From Pontivivens insulae (GTDB lineage Bacteria; Pseudomonadota; Alphaproteobacteria; Rhodobacterales; Rhodobacteraceae), in assembly GCF_900302495.1 (NCBI RefSeq), contig NZ_OMKW01000002.1, forward strand, positions 868,001 to 932,000: a stretch of 64,000 nucleotides of DNA, in the 5' to 3' direction. Below are positions 27,897-36,315 of this stretch, one piece after another (positions within the stretch are counted from its first letter, which is position 1; each line of letters opens with the position of its first letter). A model generated the notes under the pieces. It saw only the letters and a program-made list of their open reading frames with translations. It was not told the DNA's origin and searched no databases. The position numbers and the translations under genes are program-made.

Positions 27897-27955
27897 GCTG
27901 CGGTGGACCAGCGATCGCTTGCCCCGGTGCGGGCAGTCTTCTATCTCCGATAGCT

Positions 27956-28411
27956 ATGAAAAACATACCCATCCCTGCCCTGATCCTCGGCTTTGCCGGG
28001 TTGATCCCGTTTCTCTACGGCGCCGCACTCGTCGTTCTGCCTGCGGCAACCTTACCATCAATCGCCCAGTTTAACGGAACGCCGGATGGCGGGCGGGCGC
28101 TGCTCGCGCTCTATGGGACGATCATCTTGTGCTTCATGGCGGGCTGCCTGTGGGGATTTGCGTCACGTCACGGCCGCAAGCCAAGCTGGGTTGAGCTTGG
28201 CCTTACGGTGACACCCCCGCTGATCCTGTTGTTCATGATGGGTCCAAGTGAAAAGGCCGCCTGTCTACTGCTGACCTATCTTTTTGCACTTCTGCTTTTG
28301 ATAGACAGCTATTTCGCCAAACGAACCATCGTTGTCTATTGGTGGTTGAGCCTGCGCATACCGCTCACCATCGTTGTATCGATCTGCCTTTTGACGGGAG
28401 CATTCCTATGA
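27956..28411 (+). CDS. DUF3429 membrane protein
   Basis: 151 residues with five hydrophobic helices. IPALILGFAGLIPFLYGA at the N-terminus, ALYGTIILCFMAGCLWG and YWWLSLRIPLTIVVSICL match DUF3429, a small bacterial membrane family of unknown role. The stop overlaps the start of the GFA-methyltransferase gene by four bases, and two more overlapping genes follow. All four are probably one transcript. Confidence 0.88.
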   Translation: MKNIPIPALILGFAGLIPFLYGAALVVLPAATLPSIAQFNGTPDGGRALLALYGTIILCFMAGCLWGFASRHGRKPSWVELGLTVTPPLILLFMMGPSEKAACLLLTYLFALLLLIDSYFAKRTIVVYWWLSLRIPLTIVVSICLLTGAFL

Positions 28412-29430
28412 GCCTGACCGGTGCATGCCAGTGCGGAGCTGTCCGCTACGAAGTCACGGGAGAGCCTTTGGGATTTGCCCGCTGTCATTGCACAACCTGT
28501 CAGGCGCAAAGTGCGTCTGCCTTTGGTCTTTCGCTCTACCTCAAGCCAAGCGACCTCTCCATCAAAGGCGCCTTGTCGCGCTTCGAAGAGCGTGCGGCGA
28601 GCGGGAATGTCGCCATAAGGTCCTTCTGTCCCACATGCGGAACGCGACTGCTGCACGAAGGGGGCAGTGACTATGTTTCTCTCAAAGCGGGCAGTCTCGA
28701 TCCCGGTCATGGATTAGAGCCCCAGGCGGAACTGTGGACCGGTTCGAAACTGCCATGGATGCCGCTGATCGACGGCGTCCCGCGATATGAGGGCCAGCCG
28801 CCCTCGCAGGACGAACTCCGCGCCGCTTGGGCGGCATATCGGCGCAACCGGACGCTGGAGTTCTACAACAACGAGGCGAGCCGCTACGCAGAATGGTCGA
28901 TCCCGGCGGAGCCCCATCCAAGGCTGGCCGCCTTCCTCGATGGCTTGAAACCCGGTGTCCGCGTGCTGGATCTGGGATGCGGCGCAGGTTGGGCCGCCGC
29001 AGAGATGAAGCGGCGGGGCTTTGCCATGCGCGCGATGGACGGGGCCGAAGAACTGGCCAAAGAGGCGAAAGCGCGGCACGGGATTAATGTGGAAGTCAAA
29101 GGGTTTGGCGAGCTTGACGAACACGCGACCCTCGACGCGGTCTGGGCGTTCTTTTCGCTGCACCATGCGCCACGGGATCGGATGCCCGCCCATCTGGGGC
29201 GCATCTGGAACGCAATCGTTCCCGGTGGCACGCTTTATCTTGGCTTGATTGAGGGGGACGGCGCCGCACGCGATGACCATGGTCGGCTCTACACCTATTA
29301 CCAGATCCCCGAAATCACCCGGCGATTGGAGCATGGAGGCTTCACCGACATCAGGATCGACCGGGGCGAAGGCAAAAACTTCGACGGCACGCCAACATCA
29401 AATCTCTATGTGGAGGCGACCCGTGCCTGA
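28408..29430 (+). CDS. GFA-domain protein fused to a class I SAM methyltransferase
   Basis: 340 residues in one uninterrupted frame. Residues 1 to about 125 form a GFA/CENP-V zinc domain with CQC (7-9), CHCTTC (26-31) and CPTC (74-77). Residues about 150-340 form a Rossmann methyltransferase with SAM motif [14 protein letters not shown] (184-196), then [15 protein letters not shown], the post-motif [14 protein letters not shown] and [17 protein letters not shown] domains bind glutathione adducts or zinc, and the methyltransferase substrate is unknown. I know the two parts mainly as separate proteins. It is coupled to DUF3429 upstream and overlaps rnhA by eight bases. Confidence 0.88.
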   Translation: MSLTGACQCGAVRYEVTGEPLGFARCHCTTCQAQSASAFGLSLYLKPSDLSIKGALSRFEERAASGNVAIRSFCPTCGTRLLHEGGSDYVSLKAGSLDPGHGLEPQAELWTGSKLPWMPLIDGVPRYEGQPPSQDELRAAWAAYRRNRTLEFYNNEASRYAEWSIPAEPHPRLAAFLDGLKPGVRVLDLGCGAGWAAAEMKRRGFAMRAMDGAEELAKEAKARHGINVEVKGFGELDEHATLDAVWAFFSLHHAPRDRMPAHLGRIWNAIVPGGTLYLGLIEGDGAARDDHGRLYTYYQIPEITRRLEHGGFTDIRIDRGEGKNFDGTPTSNLYVEATRA

Positions 29431-29887
29431 GTTCTTTGCCTATACCGACGGTGCCTGCTCCGGCAATCCGGGTCCGGGTGGTTGGGGCGTGCTGCTGCAG
29501 GCGAAAGACGGCGATCGTCTCATAAAGGAGCGAGAGCTCAAAGGCGGCGACGCACAGACAACAAACAACCGGATGGAGCTTATGGCAGCGATCACTGCGT
29601 TGGAAACGCTTGGTCGCCCCACTGCTGTAACCATCGTCACTGACTCCTCCTATGTGAAGGACGGACTTACAAAATGGATTCATGGTTGGAAGCGAAACGG
29701 CTGGAAGACAGCTTCCAAAAAGCCAGTGAAAAATGAAGAGCTTTGGAAACGTCTGGATGCCGCGCAAGAGCGCCATGACGTGGCATGGGAGTGGGTGAAG
29801 GGTCACGCTGGCCATCCCGAAAATGAGCGCGCCGATGAGCTTGCCCGCGCCGGAATGGAGCCGTTCAAACCCGGCAAGGACACGTGA
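29423..29887 (+). CDS. rnhA: Ribonuclease HI
   Basis: 154 residues from a GTG start six bases after GGAGG, overlapping the methyltransferase end. The catalytic acids lie in [31 protein letters not shown] and NERADELAR. Length matches E. coli RNase HI (155). It degrades RNA in RNA-DNA hybrids. The longer in-frame reading from 29249 is rejected because it overlaps the methyltransferase heavily. Its stop overlaps the GTG of the next gene. Confidence 0.96.
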   Translation: MPEFFAYTDGACSGNPGPGGWGVLLQAKDGDRLIKERELKGGDAQTTNNRMELMAAITALETLGRPTAVTIVTDSSYVKDGLTKWIHGWKRNGWKTASKKPVKNEELWKRLDAAQERHDVAWEWVKGHAGHPENERADELARAGMEPFKPGKDT

Positions 29888-30507
29888 ACCTACTCGCCCT
29901 GCTCGACCTCGCTTCGGTCTTCGTTTTCGCGCTGACCGGCGCGTTGGTGGCCAGTCGCCAACAGCTCGACATCGTGGGCTTTATCTTTATCGCCTGCCTG
30001 ACCGCTATGGGCGGTGGCACGGCACGAGATGTCCTTTTGCAGCGCGATGAGGTGTTCTGGATCGCCAACCCGATCTACGTCGCCGTCGCGGGCACGGCGG
30101 CTGTTCTGGTCTTCTTCACCGCCCACAAGCTGGAAAGCCGGATGCGGACAATCATTTGGCTGGACGCGCTGGCCGTCGCAATCGCCGTTCCGGTTGGCGT
30201 CGGCGTCGCCCGGTCCCTCGGCGCGGAGTGGCCGGTCCTGCTCATGATGGGAATGGTCACGGCCTGTCTTGGCGGTCTCGCCCGCGATGTGGTCTGCAAT
30301 GAGGTGCCGTTGATCCTGAAGGCACGCGACCTCTATGCGACTGCGGCCCTCGCCGGGGCCGCCGCCAACATCCTGGTCTATGAAGTCGTTGCCAGCCGCC
30401 CATTCGCAGCCCTCGCCGCGGGTCTGGTCACATTCGGCCTGCGGGCTGGCAGCATATCACTGGGCTGGCGGGCACCGGGGTATCGGCACGAACCGCCGCG
30501 CAGCTGA
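29884..30507 (+). CDS. TRIC-family (UPF0126/YadS-like) membrane channel protein
   Basis: 207 residues from a GTG overlapping the rnhA stop. The protein has two homologous halves: [17 protein letters not shown] with [14 protein letters not shown], and [17 protein letters not shown] with [15 protein letters not shown]. These GG-x-x-RD repeats are the mark of the TRIC/UPF0126 family, trimeric monovalent-cation channels. It has about seven transmembrane helices. It is the last gene of the four-gene overlapped run. Confidence 0.93.
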   Translation: MNLLALLDLASVFVFALTGALVASRQQLDIVGFIFIACLTAMGGGTARDVLLQRDEVFWIANPIYVAVAGTAAVLVFFTAHKLESRMRTIIWLDALAVAIAVPVGVGVARSLGAEWPVLLMMGMVTACLGGLARDVVCNEVPLILKARDLYATAALAGAAANILVYEVVASRPFAALAAGLVTFGLRAGSISLGWRAPGYRHEPPRS

Positions 30508-30509
30508 GG

Positions 30510-30812
30510 CTAGCCCGCCGGAACAGGTCCGGCAATGCGGCCCTGTGGGGCCAATTCCAGGATCGTCTCGTCATAAATCGCACAGACCTCCGCCGAGGGA
30601 GCATTGCCTGCCCGGATCATCGCGGCGTTCACCTCTGCCTGCATTTCAGCAGCCAGTTGTTGTGCCCGCTGCGGCTCAAGTTCAGCGAAATCCTGCAATG
30701 CGATCAATGCGTCGAGGGACTTCTCCGCCGCATCCACATCGCTGCATTCGGCGGCCAAGGCGCCCCCAGAGGCAAGCCATACGGCCACCCCCATGATTTT
30801 GTGATACTGCAT
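30510..30812 (-). CDS. Small secreted protein, unknown
   Basis: 100 residues from the ATG eight bases after AGGAGG. A signal peptide ends at about GGALAAE. The mature part is helical, with two cysteines (CSDVDAAEK near 24 and VCAIYDE near 77) that could pair in the periplasm. I recognise no family. It converges on the TRIC gene with two bases between stops. A 344-bp gap lies on its 5' side. Confidence 0.7.
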   Translation of the reverse strand: MQYHKIMGVAVWLASGGALAAECSDVDAAEKSLDALIALQDFAELEPQRAQQLAAEMQAEVNAAMIRAGNAPSAEVCAIYDETILELAPQGRIAGPVPAG

Positions 30813-31156
30813 GACCAACCCTCCTTTAGAGTTGGGTGCAGGCGGCCCCCCAAACTACCGATCCCACCATGAAGCCGGGACAGACAGGCCATCAGGTGAG
30901 ACGGCTAGCCGCCTGCCCCCCTATTGATCCGCAAAAAATGCGCCGTTGCCAGTCAATCCGAACACAGTCCCAAAAATTTTATGCTTTATGAGCAGAGTGT
31001 TGCCGGATGGACTTCACCTTAGGCAGCAGATTGCCGATGAAATGGAAACCAAAACGGAACAATCCGTGACAGTGTTTCCGCACAGCATCCGGGAGAATCA
31101 GAAAGGGGCGCACCATCACTGGAGCGCCCCTTTTCACTTAAGGTCTATTGAGGACA
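30813..31156. other. Intergenic region between the small secreted protein gene and dksA
   Basis: 344 bases that should carry the promoter for the minus-strand secreted protein and the 3' end of dksA. The only clear structure is the dksA terminator at 31102-31134. The middle part is less GC-rich (for example CAAAAATTTTATGC near 30973). The plus-strand frame beginning at 30946 has no ribosome site and runs antisense into dksA, so I do not call a gene. Confidence 0.6.
31102..31134 (-). terminator. Terminator of dksA
   Basis: A 10-bp stem AAAGGGGCGC/GCGCCCCTTT with a 12-base loop. Read on the minus strand it ends in a short T-run, 23 bases past the dksA stop. Confidence 0.85.
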
Positions 31157-31582
31157 TCAACGATCGTCGCGATAGACCTTTTCCTTGCGCTCATGACGCT
31201 CCTGCGCCTCAAGGCTCATCGTTGCGGTAGGGCGCGCGTCGAGCCGCTTCAGGCTGATCGGCTCCCCTGTCACGTCGCAGTAACCATAGGAACCATCTTC
31301 GATCCGGCGAAGCGCGCTATCGATTTTTGCAACCAGCTTGCGCTGACGATCACGGGTTCGCAGTTCAAGGGCACGGTCGGTTTCTTCGCTCGCACGGTCG
31401 GCAACATCGGGAATGTTGCGCGTCCCTTCCTGCATGCTGGTCACGGTGTCCTTGCTGTCGGCCAGGATCTGCTCTTTCCAGTCATTGAGCTTACGGCGGA
31501 AATACTCAACCTGCCGGTCATTCATGAAGGGCTCGTCCTCGGCCGGTTTGTATTCCGAGTCCAGCACCGTTTCGGCTTTCAT
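31157..31582 (-). CDS. dksA: DksA-type RNA polymerase-binding factor lacking the zinc cysteines
   Basis: 141 residues. The coiled-coil tip motif DVADRA (Asp59, Asp62, Ala64) that acts in the RNA polymerase secondary channel is intact, as is LELRTRDRQRKL. The zinc finger is reduced: the four-cysteine positions read Cys102, Thr105, Ser123 and Ala126. This C-x2-T-x17-S-x2-A form is found in zinc-independent DksA, including that of Rhodobacter sphaeroides (from memory). It should mediate the ppGpp-linked stringent response. It is a single gene with its own terminator. Confidence 0.95.
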   Translation of the reverse strand: MKAETVLDSEYKPAEDEPFMNDRQVEYFRRKLNDWKEQILADSKDTVTSMQEGTRNIPDVADRASEETDRALELRTRDRQRKLVAKIDSALRRIEDGSYGYCDVTGEPISLKRLDARPTATMSLEAQERHERKEKVYRDDR

Positions 31583-31701
31583 AACAACACCCCTAAGTTA
31601 CGCTTCGAAACGATCTGTTACGAACAGCAACCGACCGCTTCCCTTCCCAATTCTGGCCCGTGCATAAGGCGGTTTCCAGCCGATGTCACGCGGGAATCAT
31701 C

Positions 31702-31740
31702 CTTTGCCAGTTGACGATTGCGTAAACGACACTGGCAAAG
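31702..31740. promoter_or_regulatory. Inverted repeat, possible operator, between dksA and the MoxR gene
   Basis: CTTTGCCAGT and ACTGGCAAAG form a perfect 10-bp inverted repeat with a 19-base spacer (TGACGATTGCGTAAACGAC). It lies 120 bp upstream of dksA and 127 bp upstream of the MoxR start, in a divergent promoter region. The binding protein is unknown. Confidence 0.5.
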
Positions 31741-31866
31741 CCGCGCCATACCCAAGTCTCTCACCCAAGCCCACCGTGACCCAAGGTCAGAGCGCGAAAT
31801 CAATGCCCACGCTTGTTCCCAATGCGCGCACATGGCATCTCAATCAAGCTATCAGGAGGTCCGTCC

Positions 31867-32709
31867 ATGAAGTTTGAAGGCACCAAGGATTACGTCGCGA
31901 CTGGCGACCTGACCGTCGCGGTGAATGCCGCGATTGCGTTGGAGCGTCCGCTTCTCGTCAAAGGGGAGCCGGGCACCGGAAAGACAGAGCTTGCACGGCA
32001 GGTCGCGGGCGCACTGGGCGTGCCCATTCTGGAATGGACTGTGAAGTCGACGACCAAGGCACAGCAGGGCCTCTACGAGTACGACGCCGTTTCGCGCCTG
32101 CGTGACAGCCAGTTGGGCGAGGAACGCGTTCACGACGTCGCCAACTACATCCGCAAGGGCATGCTCTGGCAGGCCTTCGAGGCGGAGGAGCGGGTCGTCC
32201 TGCTGATCGACGAAATCGACAAAGCCGATATCGAGTTTCCCAACGATCTGTTGCAGGAGCTCGACCGGATGGAGTTCCACGTCTACGAAACCGGCGAGAC
32301 GATCCGCGCGAAACACCGCCCCATCGTTATCATCACCTCCAACAACGAAAAGGAACTGCCGGACGCGTTTCTGCGCCGCTGCTTCTTCCACTATATCCGT
32401 TTCCCGGAGCCGGACGTCATGGCGGCCATCGTCGAGGTTCACTTCCCCGGCATCAAGCAGAGCCTGATGCGCGAGGCTCTGACCCAGTTCTACGACATTC
32501 GGGAAACGCCCGGACTTAAGAAAAAGCCGTCCACGTCCGAAGCACTTGACTGGCTAAAGTTGCTATTGGTCGAGGATCTCGATCCAGAAGACCTTAAGCG
32601 CGACGGCAAGGACGCGCTGCCCAAGCTGCATGGCGCGCTTCTCAAGAACGAGCAGGACGTGCACCTGTTTGAACGGCTTGCTTTCATGGCACGTCGCAAA
32701 GACGGCTGA
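31867..32709 (+). CDS. MoxR-type AAA+ ATPase
   Basis: 280 residues from the ATG seven bases after AGGAGG. Walker A is GEPGTGKT (33-40), Walker B is VVLLIDEIDKA and sensor 1 is IVIITSNNEKELPDAFLRR. MoxR ATPases act as chaperones that install cofactors or activate enzyme complexes, usually with a VWA-domain (CoxE-like) partner encoded next door. No VWA gene follows here; the next gene is an SDR. The partner must lie elsewhere, or this protein works alone. Confidence 0.93.
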   Translation: MKFEGTKDYVATGDLTVAVNAAIALERPLLVKGEPGTGKTELARQVAGALGVPILEWTVKSTTKAQQGLYEYDAVSRLRDSQLGEERVHDVANYIRKGMLWQAFEAEERVVLLIDEIDKADIEFPNDLLQELDRMEFHVYETGETIRAKHRPIVIITSNNEKELPDAFLRRCFFHYIRFPEPDVMAAIVEVHFPGIKQSLMREALTQFYDIRETPGLKKKPSTSEALDWLKLLLVEDLDPEDLKRDGKDALPKLHGALLKNEQDVHLFERLAFMARRKDG

Positions 32710-32773
32710 TCCACTGGCACCACGGCGCTCCGCCCATATCAAAGGGGTACGATCAGCAATGTGGAGCCTCGCC

Positions 32774-33553
32774 ATGATCCCTCTCGCCCTCGTCACAGGT
32801 GCGTCCTCCGGCATCGGAGAACAGCTTGCCCGCTATCATGCGCGCAAAGGTGGCGACCTGATCGTCACGGCACGGCGTGAGGATCAGTTGATTGCACTGA
32901 AGGAAGAGCTGGAAGCTTCTCAGAACGTGTCAGTGCACGTCATCGCACTCGATCTTGGCGCAGAGGGCGGTGCGCAGGCCTTGATTGAAGAGGTGGCAGC
33001 GCGCGGTCTGAAGCCCGGCATTCTGATCAACAACGCGGGCTTTGGTGGCCAGGGGCGTCATGTTGAGCGCGATCTTGCCAGCGAGCTTTCGATGATTGAT
33101 CTCAATGTGAAAGCGCTGGTGACGCTCACCCATCATTTCGGCCGCCAGATGGCCGAGGCTGGCAAGGGTCGCATCCTTCAGGTTGGATCGACGGCAGGTT
33201 TCATACCGGGCCCGAACCAGGCGGTTTATTTTGCGACGAAGGCCTTTGTGAACTCGTTCAGTCAGGCCGTGGACGCCGAACTGCGCGGTAAGGGCGTCAC
33301 CTGTACTGTGCTCGCCCCGGGTTATGTTGAAACGGAGTTTGCGGCTGCCGCCAACCTTGAGGGTACGGCGCTCACCCGGCAGAAAAGGCTGACCGCCGCA
33401 CAAACAGCGCGCTTCGGCTATGACGCCATGCGACGCGGGGAGTTGGTCGCGGTGAGCGACTGGAAATTGCGTCTGATGCTGCGCTATATCGCGCCATTCC
33501 TGCCGCGCCGGGCGCTGTTGAACATGACGATGAAGATGCAGGCCAAAAACTGA
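32774..33553 (+). CDS. Short-chain dehydrogenase/reductase (DltE-like)
   Basis: 259 residues from MIPLALVTGASSGIG, with GGAG eight bases upstream; an ATG five codons earlier (32759) is also possible. The NAD(P) motif is TGASSGIG, the NNAGFGGQG segment is intact, and the active site is Ser in QVGSTAGF with YFATK. The C-terminus has PGYVETEF and a hydrophobic stretch, LMLRYIAPFLPRRALLN. It resembles short reductases that act on lipid-like or acyl substrates. It shares no clear function with the upstream MoxR gene. Confidence 0.9.
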   Translation: MIPLALVTGASSGIGEQLARYHARKGGDLIVTARREDQLIALKEELEASQNVSVHVIALDLGAEGGAQALIEEVAARGLKPGILINNAGFGGQGRHVERDLASELSMIDLNVKALVTLTHHFGRQMAEAGKGRILQVGSTAGFIPGPNQAVYFATKAFVNSFSQAVDAELRGKGVTCTVLAPGYVETEFAAAANLEGTALTRQKRLTAAQTARFGYDAMRRGELVAVSDWKLRLMLRYIAPFLPRRALLNMTMKMQAKN

Positions 33554-33587
33554 TCCGGAACATCTGAGTGCGTGACACGTTGATCCC

Positions 33588-33609
33588 ACAGGCGGCAATC
33601 ACCGCCTGT
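33588..33609 (+). terminator. Weak stem-loop between the SDR and csbD
   Basis: An 8-bp stem ACAGGCGG/CCGCCTGT with a 6-base loop lies 34 bases after the SDR stop and 28 bases before the CsbD start. There is no T-run, so it may be a weak terminator or a leader structure for csbD. Confidence 0.4.
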
Positions 33610-33636
33610 ATTTGAGAACGTGAAAGGATTTCAGAC

Positions 33637-33834
33637 ATGAACAACGATCAGTTCGAAGGCCAGTGGAAGCAAATCAAGGGCAAAGTGCAGGCCAAGTGGG
33701 GCAAGCTGACCGATGACGAAATCGATCAGGCCGATGGCAACCGCGACGTGCTCGAAGGCAAAATTCAAGAGCGCTATGGTCACTCCAAAGAGCATGCAAA
33801 GCGCGAAGTGAACGAATTCATCAACAGCCTCTAA
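33637..33834 (+). CDS. CsbD-family stress protein
   Basis: 65 residues. The whole protein matches CsbD: MNNDQFEGQWKQIKGKVQ, KWGKLTDDEIDQADGNRD, LEGKIQERYG. These small, charged proteins are induced by general stress in many bacteria and their role is unknown. AAAGG lies ten bases before the start. A strong terminator begins eight bases after the stop, so it is a single-gene unit. Confidence 0.95.
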   Translation: MNNDQFEGQWKQIKGKVQAKWGKLTDDEIDQADGNRDVLEGKIQERYGHSKEHAKREVNEFINSL

Positions 33835-33842
33835 AGCTGAGC

Positions 33843-33876
33843 AATGGCCCGCCCGAAAACGGGTGGGCCATTTTCT
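33843..33876. terminator. Bidirectional terminator of csbD and anmK
   Basis: A 13-bp stem AATGGCCCGCCCG/CGGGTGGGCCATT (one G-T pair) with loop AAAA is followed by TTTT. It lies at the convergence of csbD and anmK and overlaps the anmK stop by two bases. Confidence 0.9.
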
Positions 33877-34930
33877 ATCCGGGCGCACTGATACGACCGC
33901 CGCACACTGGTGCAGCGCATCCCGTGGTGCCCGGATACGATGTTGGCAGGCCTGCCGAAATGCGGACCGCAAGATAGGCAAAAGCCTGTGCCTCCAACAT
34001 ATCACCGTCCAATCCGATAACCTCAACCGGATCGACCGGCACACCCAACCGATCGCGCAATCCGGCCATAATCGCGGGGTTCTTTCGCCCACCACCACAG
34101 ACAAGCCACCGTTGCGGCGGTTCGGGCAGATGTGGCAGCGCGCGCTCAACGGCATGAACCGTGAACGCCGTCAAAGTTGCCGCGCCATCCGCATCGCCCA
34201 AACTGTCGGCCAACGCGGCGACCGCGCGGAACCCGTTCCGGTCCAACGATTTGGGAGGTGGCGCGTCAAAATAAGGATCATCGGGCAACCGCCCTGCACG
34301 CCCGGACAAGGCCAACGCACCATCGCGATCCATCGCGTCCCCTCGCCTGCGCATTAGAAAATCATCCAACAGTGCATTTGCCGGACCCGTATCGAACGCG
34401 ATCAGATGCGCCGGATCCGCGTTCGCCGCATCGCACCACGTCAGATTGCCAACACCCCCGAGATTGAGGAAGCAGACCGGCCCTGTCAGCCCCGCCCACC
34501 GCGCGCAGGCATGATGAAAGACTGGTGCAAGCGGCGCCCCCTGCCCCTGCGCTGCCATATCTGCGCTCCGCATATCCCACACAACCGGTATGCCAAGCGC
34601 GCGGGCAAGCGCAGCCCCATCGCCGAGCTGATGTGTTCGAAAGCCCGCCGGATCATGGATCAGGGTCTGGCCGTGAAATCCTGCAATCTCCGCCCCCTCC
34701 AGAGCGGCCTCAACATGCGCGTATTGAATGATCTCGCGCGCGGCCATCAGCGCGTTGGAATTCGCATCGGGCCAAAGACCCTGCGCCGCAGCAAGGACAG
34801 CACGCTCTTCAGCGCTATACGGACGGAACCCCGATGGCCCGAACCCGAAGATCCGCTCGCCATCCGTATCAAGAATTGCGGCGTCGACCCCGTCCATGGA
34901 GGTGCCGCTCATCAAACCCAATGCGCGCAT
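33875..34930 (-). CDS. anmK: Anhydro-N-acetylmuramic acid kinase
   Basis: 351 residues. [15 protein letters not shown] is the phosphate-1 motif of Anm[43 protein letters not shown] and [14 protein letters not shown] complete the ASKHA fold. The enzyme opens and phosphorylates anhydroMurNAc released by murein turnover to MurNAc-6-P, returning cell wall sugar to metabolism. It is divergent from tyrS, a pairing also seen in other alphaproteobacteria. Confidence 0.95.
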   Translation of the reverse strand: MRALGLMSGTSMDGVDAAILDTDGERIFGFGPSGFRPYSAEERAVLAAAQGLWPDANSNALMAAREIIQYAHVEAALEGAEIAGFHGQTLIHDPAGFRTHQLGDGAALARALGIPVVWDMRSADMAAQGQGAPLAPVFHHACARWAGLTGPVCFLNLGGVGNLTWCDAANADPAHLIAFDTGPANALLDDFLMRRRGDAMDRDGALALSGRAGRLPDDPYFDAPPPKSLDRNGFRAVAALADSLGDADGAATLTAFTVHAVERALPHLPEPPQRWLVCGGGRKNPAIMAGLRDRLGVPVDPVEVIGLDGDMLEAQAFAYLAVRISAGLPTSYPGTTGCAAPVCGGRISAPG

Positions 34931-34998
34931 CCCGACCCTTCCCTTTCAACGTCGCATTAGGCATACATCCCGCACACTGTTCCCGACAATGGATCAAG

Positions 34999-36231
34999 AT
35001 GATGAGCTACATCCCTCGCAGCGACTTTCTGCACGTGATGACGACCCGCGGTTTCATTCAGGACTGCACCGATCTGGAGGCCCTCGATCAGGCGCTTCTG
35101 GATGGGGTCGTGCCCGGCTATATCGGATTTGACTGCACCGCGGACAGCCTCCATGTCGGCTCGCTGATCCAGATCATGATGCTGCGCTGGCTGCAGAAAA
35201 CAGGTCATAAACCCATCGCTTTGATGGGCGGCGGAACGACCAAGATCGGTGATCCTTCGGGTAAGGACGAGGCGCGTCAGCTTCTGACCGTTGAGAAAAT
35301 CAACGAGAACATGGCCGGTATTCGCCGCGTATTCGAGACCTATCTCGACTTCTCGGACGGCCCGACAGGCGCGGTGCAGCCCAACAATGCGGACTGGCTG
35401 GACGCGCTGAACTATGTTGAGTTTCTGCGGGACTATGGCCGACATTTCACGATCAATCGGATGCTCAGCTTTGACAGCGTCAAACTGCGCCTTGATCGTG
35501 AGCAGCCGCTGACCTTCCTCGAATTCAACTACATGCTGCTGCAAGCCTATGATTTCATGGAGCTGAACCGCCGTCACGGTGTTGGGCTTCAAATGGGCGG
35601 CTCTGATCAGTGGGGCAACATCGTCAACGGCGTTGACCTGACCCGACGCATCAACGGCAATCAGGTTTTTGGACTGACAACGCCGCTTCTGACCAAGGCG
35701 GATGGCTCGAAGATGGGTAAATCGGCAGCGGGTGCGGTCTGGCTGAACGCGGACAAGCTGTCTCCGTATGAGTTCTGGCAGTTCTGGCGAAACACCCTCG
35801 ACGCCGATGTTGCGAAGTTCCTGAAGCTGTTCACAGAGCTTCCCGTTGAGGAATGTGATCGCCTCGGCTCGCTGGCAGGGGCGGAGATCAACGAGGCGAA
35901 GATCCGCCTGGCCAACGAGGTCACGGCACTCGCACATGGCGCTGACGCTGCCGCCGCGGCGGAGGCGACGGCCCGTGAGGTGTTTGAGAAAGGCGGTGTC
36001 GGCGAGGATCTTCCTACGGTCGAACTGCCCGCAGGATCAATCTCGGTCGTGCAACTCTTCGTTCAGGCAGGACTCGCGAAATCCGGTAAGGACGCGAAGC
36101 GCCTGATTGCCGAGGGCGGCGCCAAGCTTGACGATGCGCCTGTGACGGATGCCGGTCTGATGGTCGACCTGGACGCACAGATCAAGCTGTCCGCCGGAAA
36201 GAAACGACACGCATTGGTACGCCCTGCCTGA
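34999..36231 (+). CDS. tyrS: Tyrosyl-tRNA synthetase
   Basis: 410 residues from a double ATG (34999 and 35002); upstream in-frame sequence is antisense to anmK and not used. The class I HIGH-like motif is DSLHVGSL, the tyrosine pocket has QAYDFMEL and GGSDQWGNI, and KMGKSAAG stands for KMSKS. The C-terminal S4 domain ([20 protein letters not shown]) binds the tRNA. It charges tRNA-Tyr. A large hairpin follows the stop. Confidence 0.95.
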   Translation: MMSYIPRSDFLHVMTTRGFIQDCTDLEALDQALLDGVVPGYIGFDCTADSLHVGSLIQIMMLRWLQKTGHKPIALMGGGTTKIGDPSGKDEARQLLTVEKINENMAGIRRVFETYLDFSDGPTGAVQPNNADWLDALNYVEFLRDYGRHFTINRMLSFDSVKLRLDREQPLTFLEFNYMLLQAYDFMELNRRHGVGLQMGGSDQWGNIVNGVDLTRRINGNQVFGLTTPLLTKADGSKMGKSAAGAVWLNADKLSPYEFWQFWRNTLDADVAKFLKLFTELPVEECDRLGSLAGAEINEAKIRLANEVTALAHGADAAAAAEATAREVFEKGGVGEDLPTVELPAGSISVVQLFVQAGLAKSGKDAKRLIAEGGAKLDDAPVTDAGLMVDLDAQIKLSAGKKRHALVRPA

Positions 36232-36244
36232 TCTCCCTCTTTGC

Positions 36245-36301
36245 AAACATCTCTGCCGATGCTGTCGAGCCCATGGGTTCGTGCATCCGGCAGAGATATT
36301 T
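36245..36301. repeat. Extragenic palindrome of the GCCTCCGGC family between convergent genes
   Basis: The arms AAACATCTCTGCCGATGC and GCATCCGGCAGAGATATTT pair almost fully (one mismatch, one bulge). An inner GAGCCCATGGGTTC can also pair. The right arm is a diverged copy of the GCCTCCGGC(G/A)GGGATATTT unit found at 12988, 51794 and 51937. It lies between tyrS and the DUF3179 gene and may terminate both. Confidence 0.7.
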
Positions 36302-36315
36302 CGTTACAGTGGAAA

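Noticed and set aside
30946-31230. Plus-strand reading frame in the gap before dksA
   Set aside because: No ribosome site, composition unlike a protein, and it runs antisense into dksA.
34957-35937. 326-codon open frame on the minus strand
   Set aside because: Antisense to tyrS, no domain signature.
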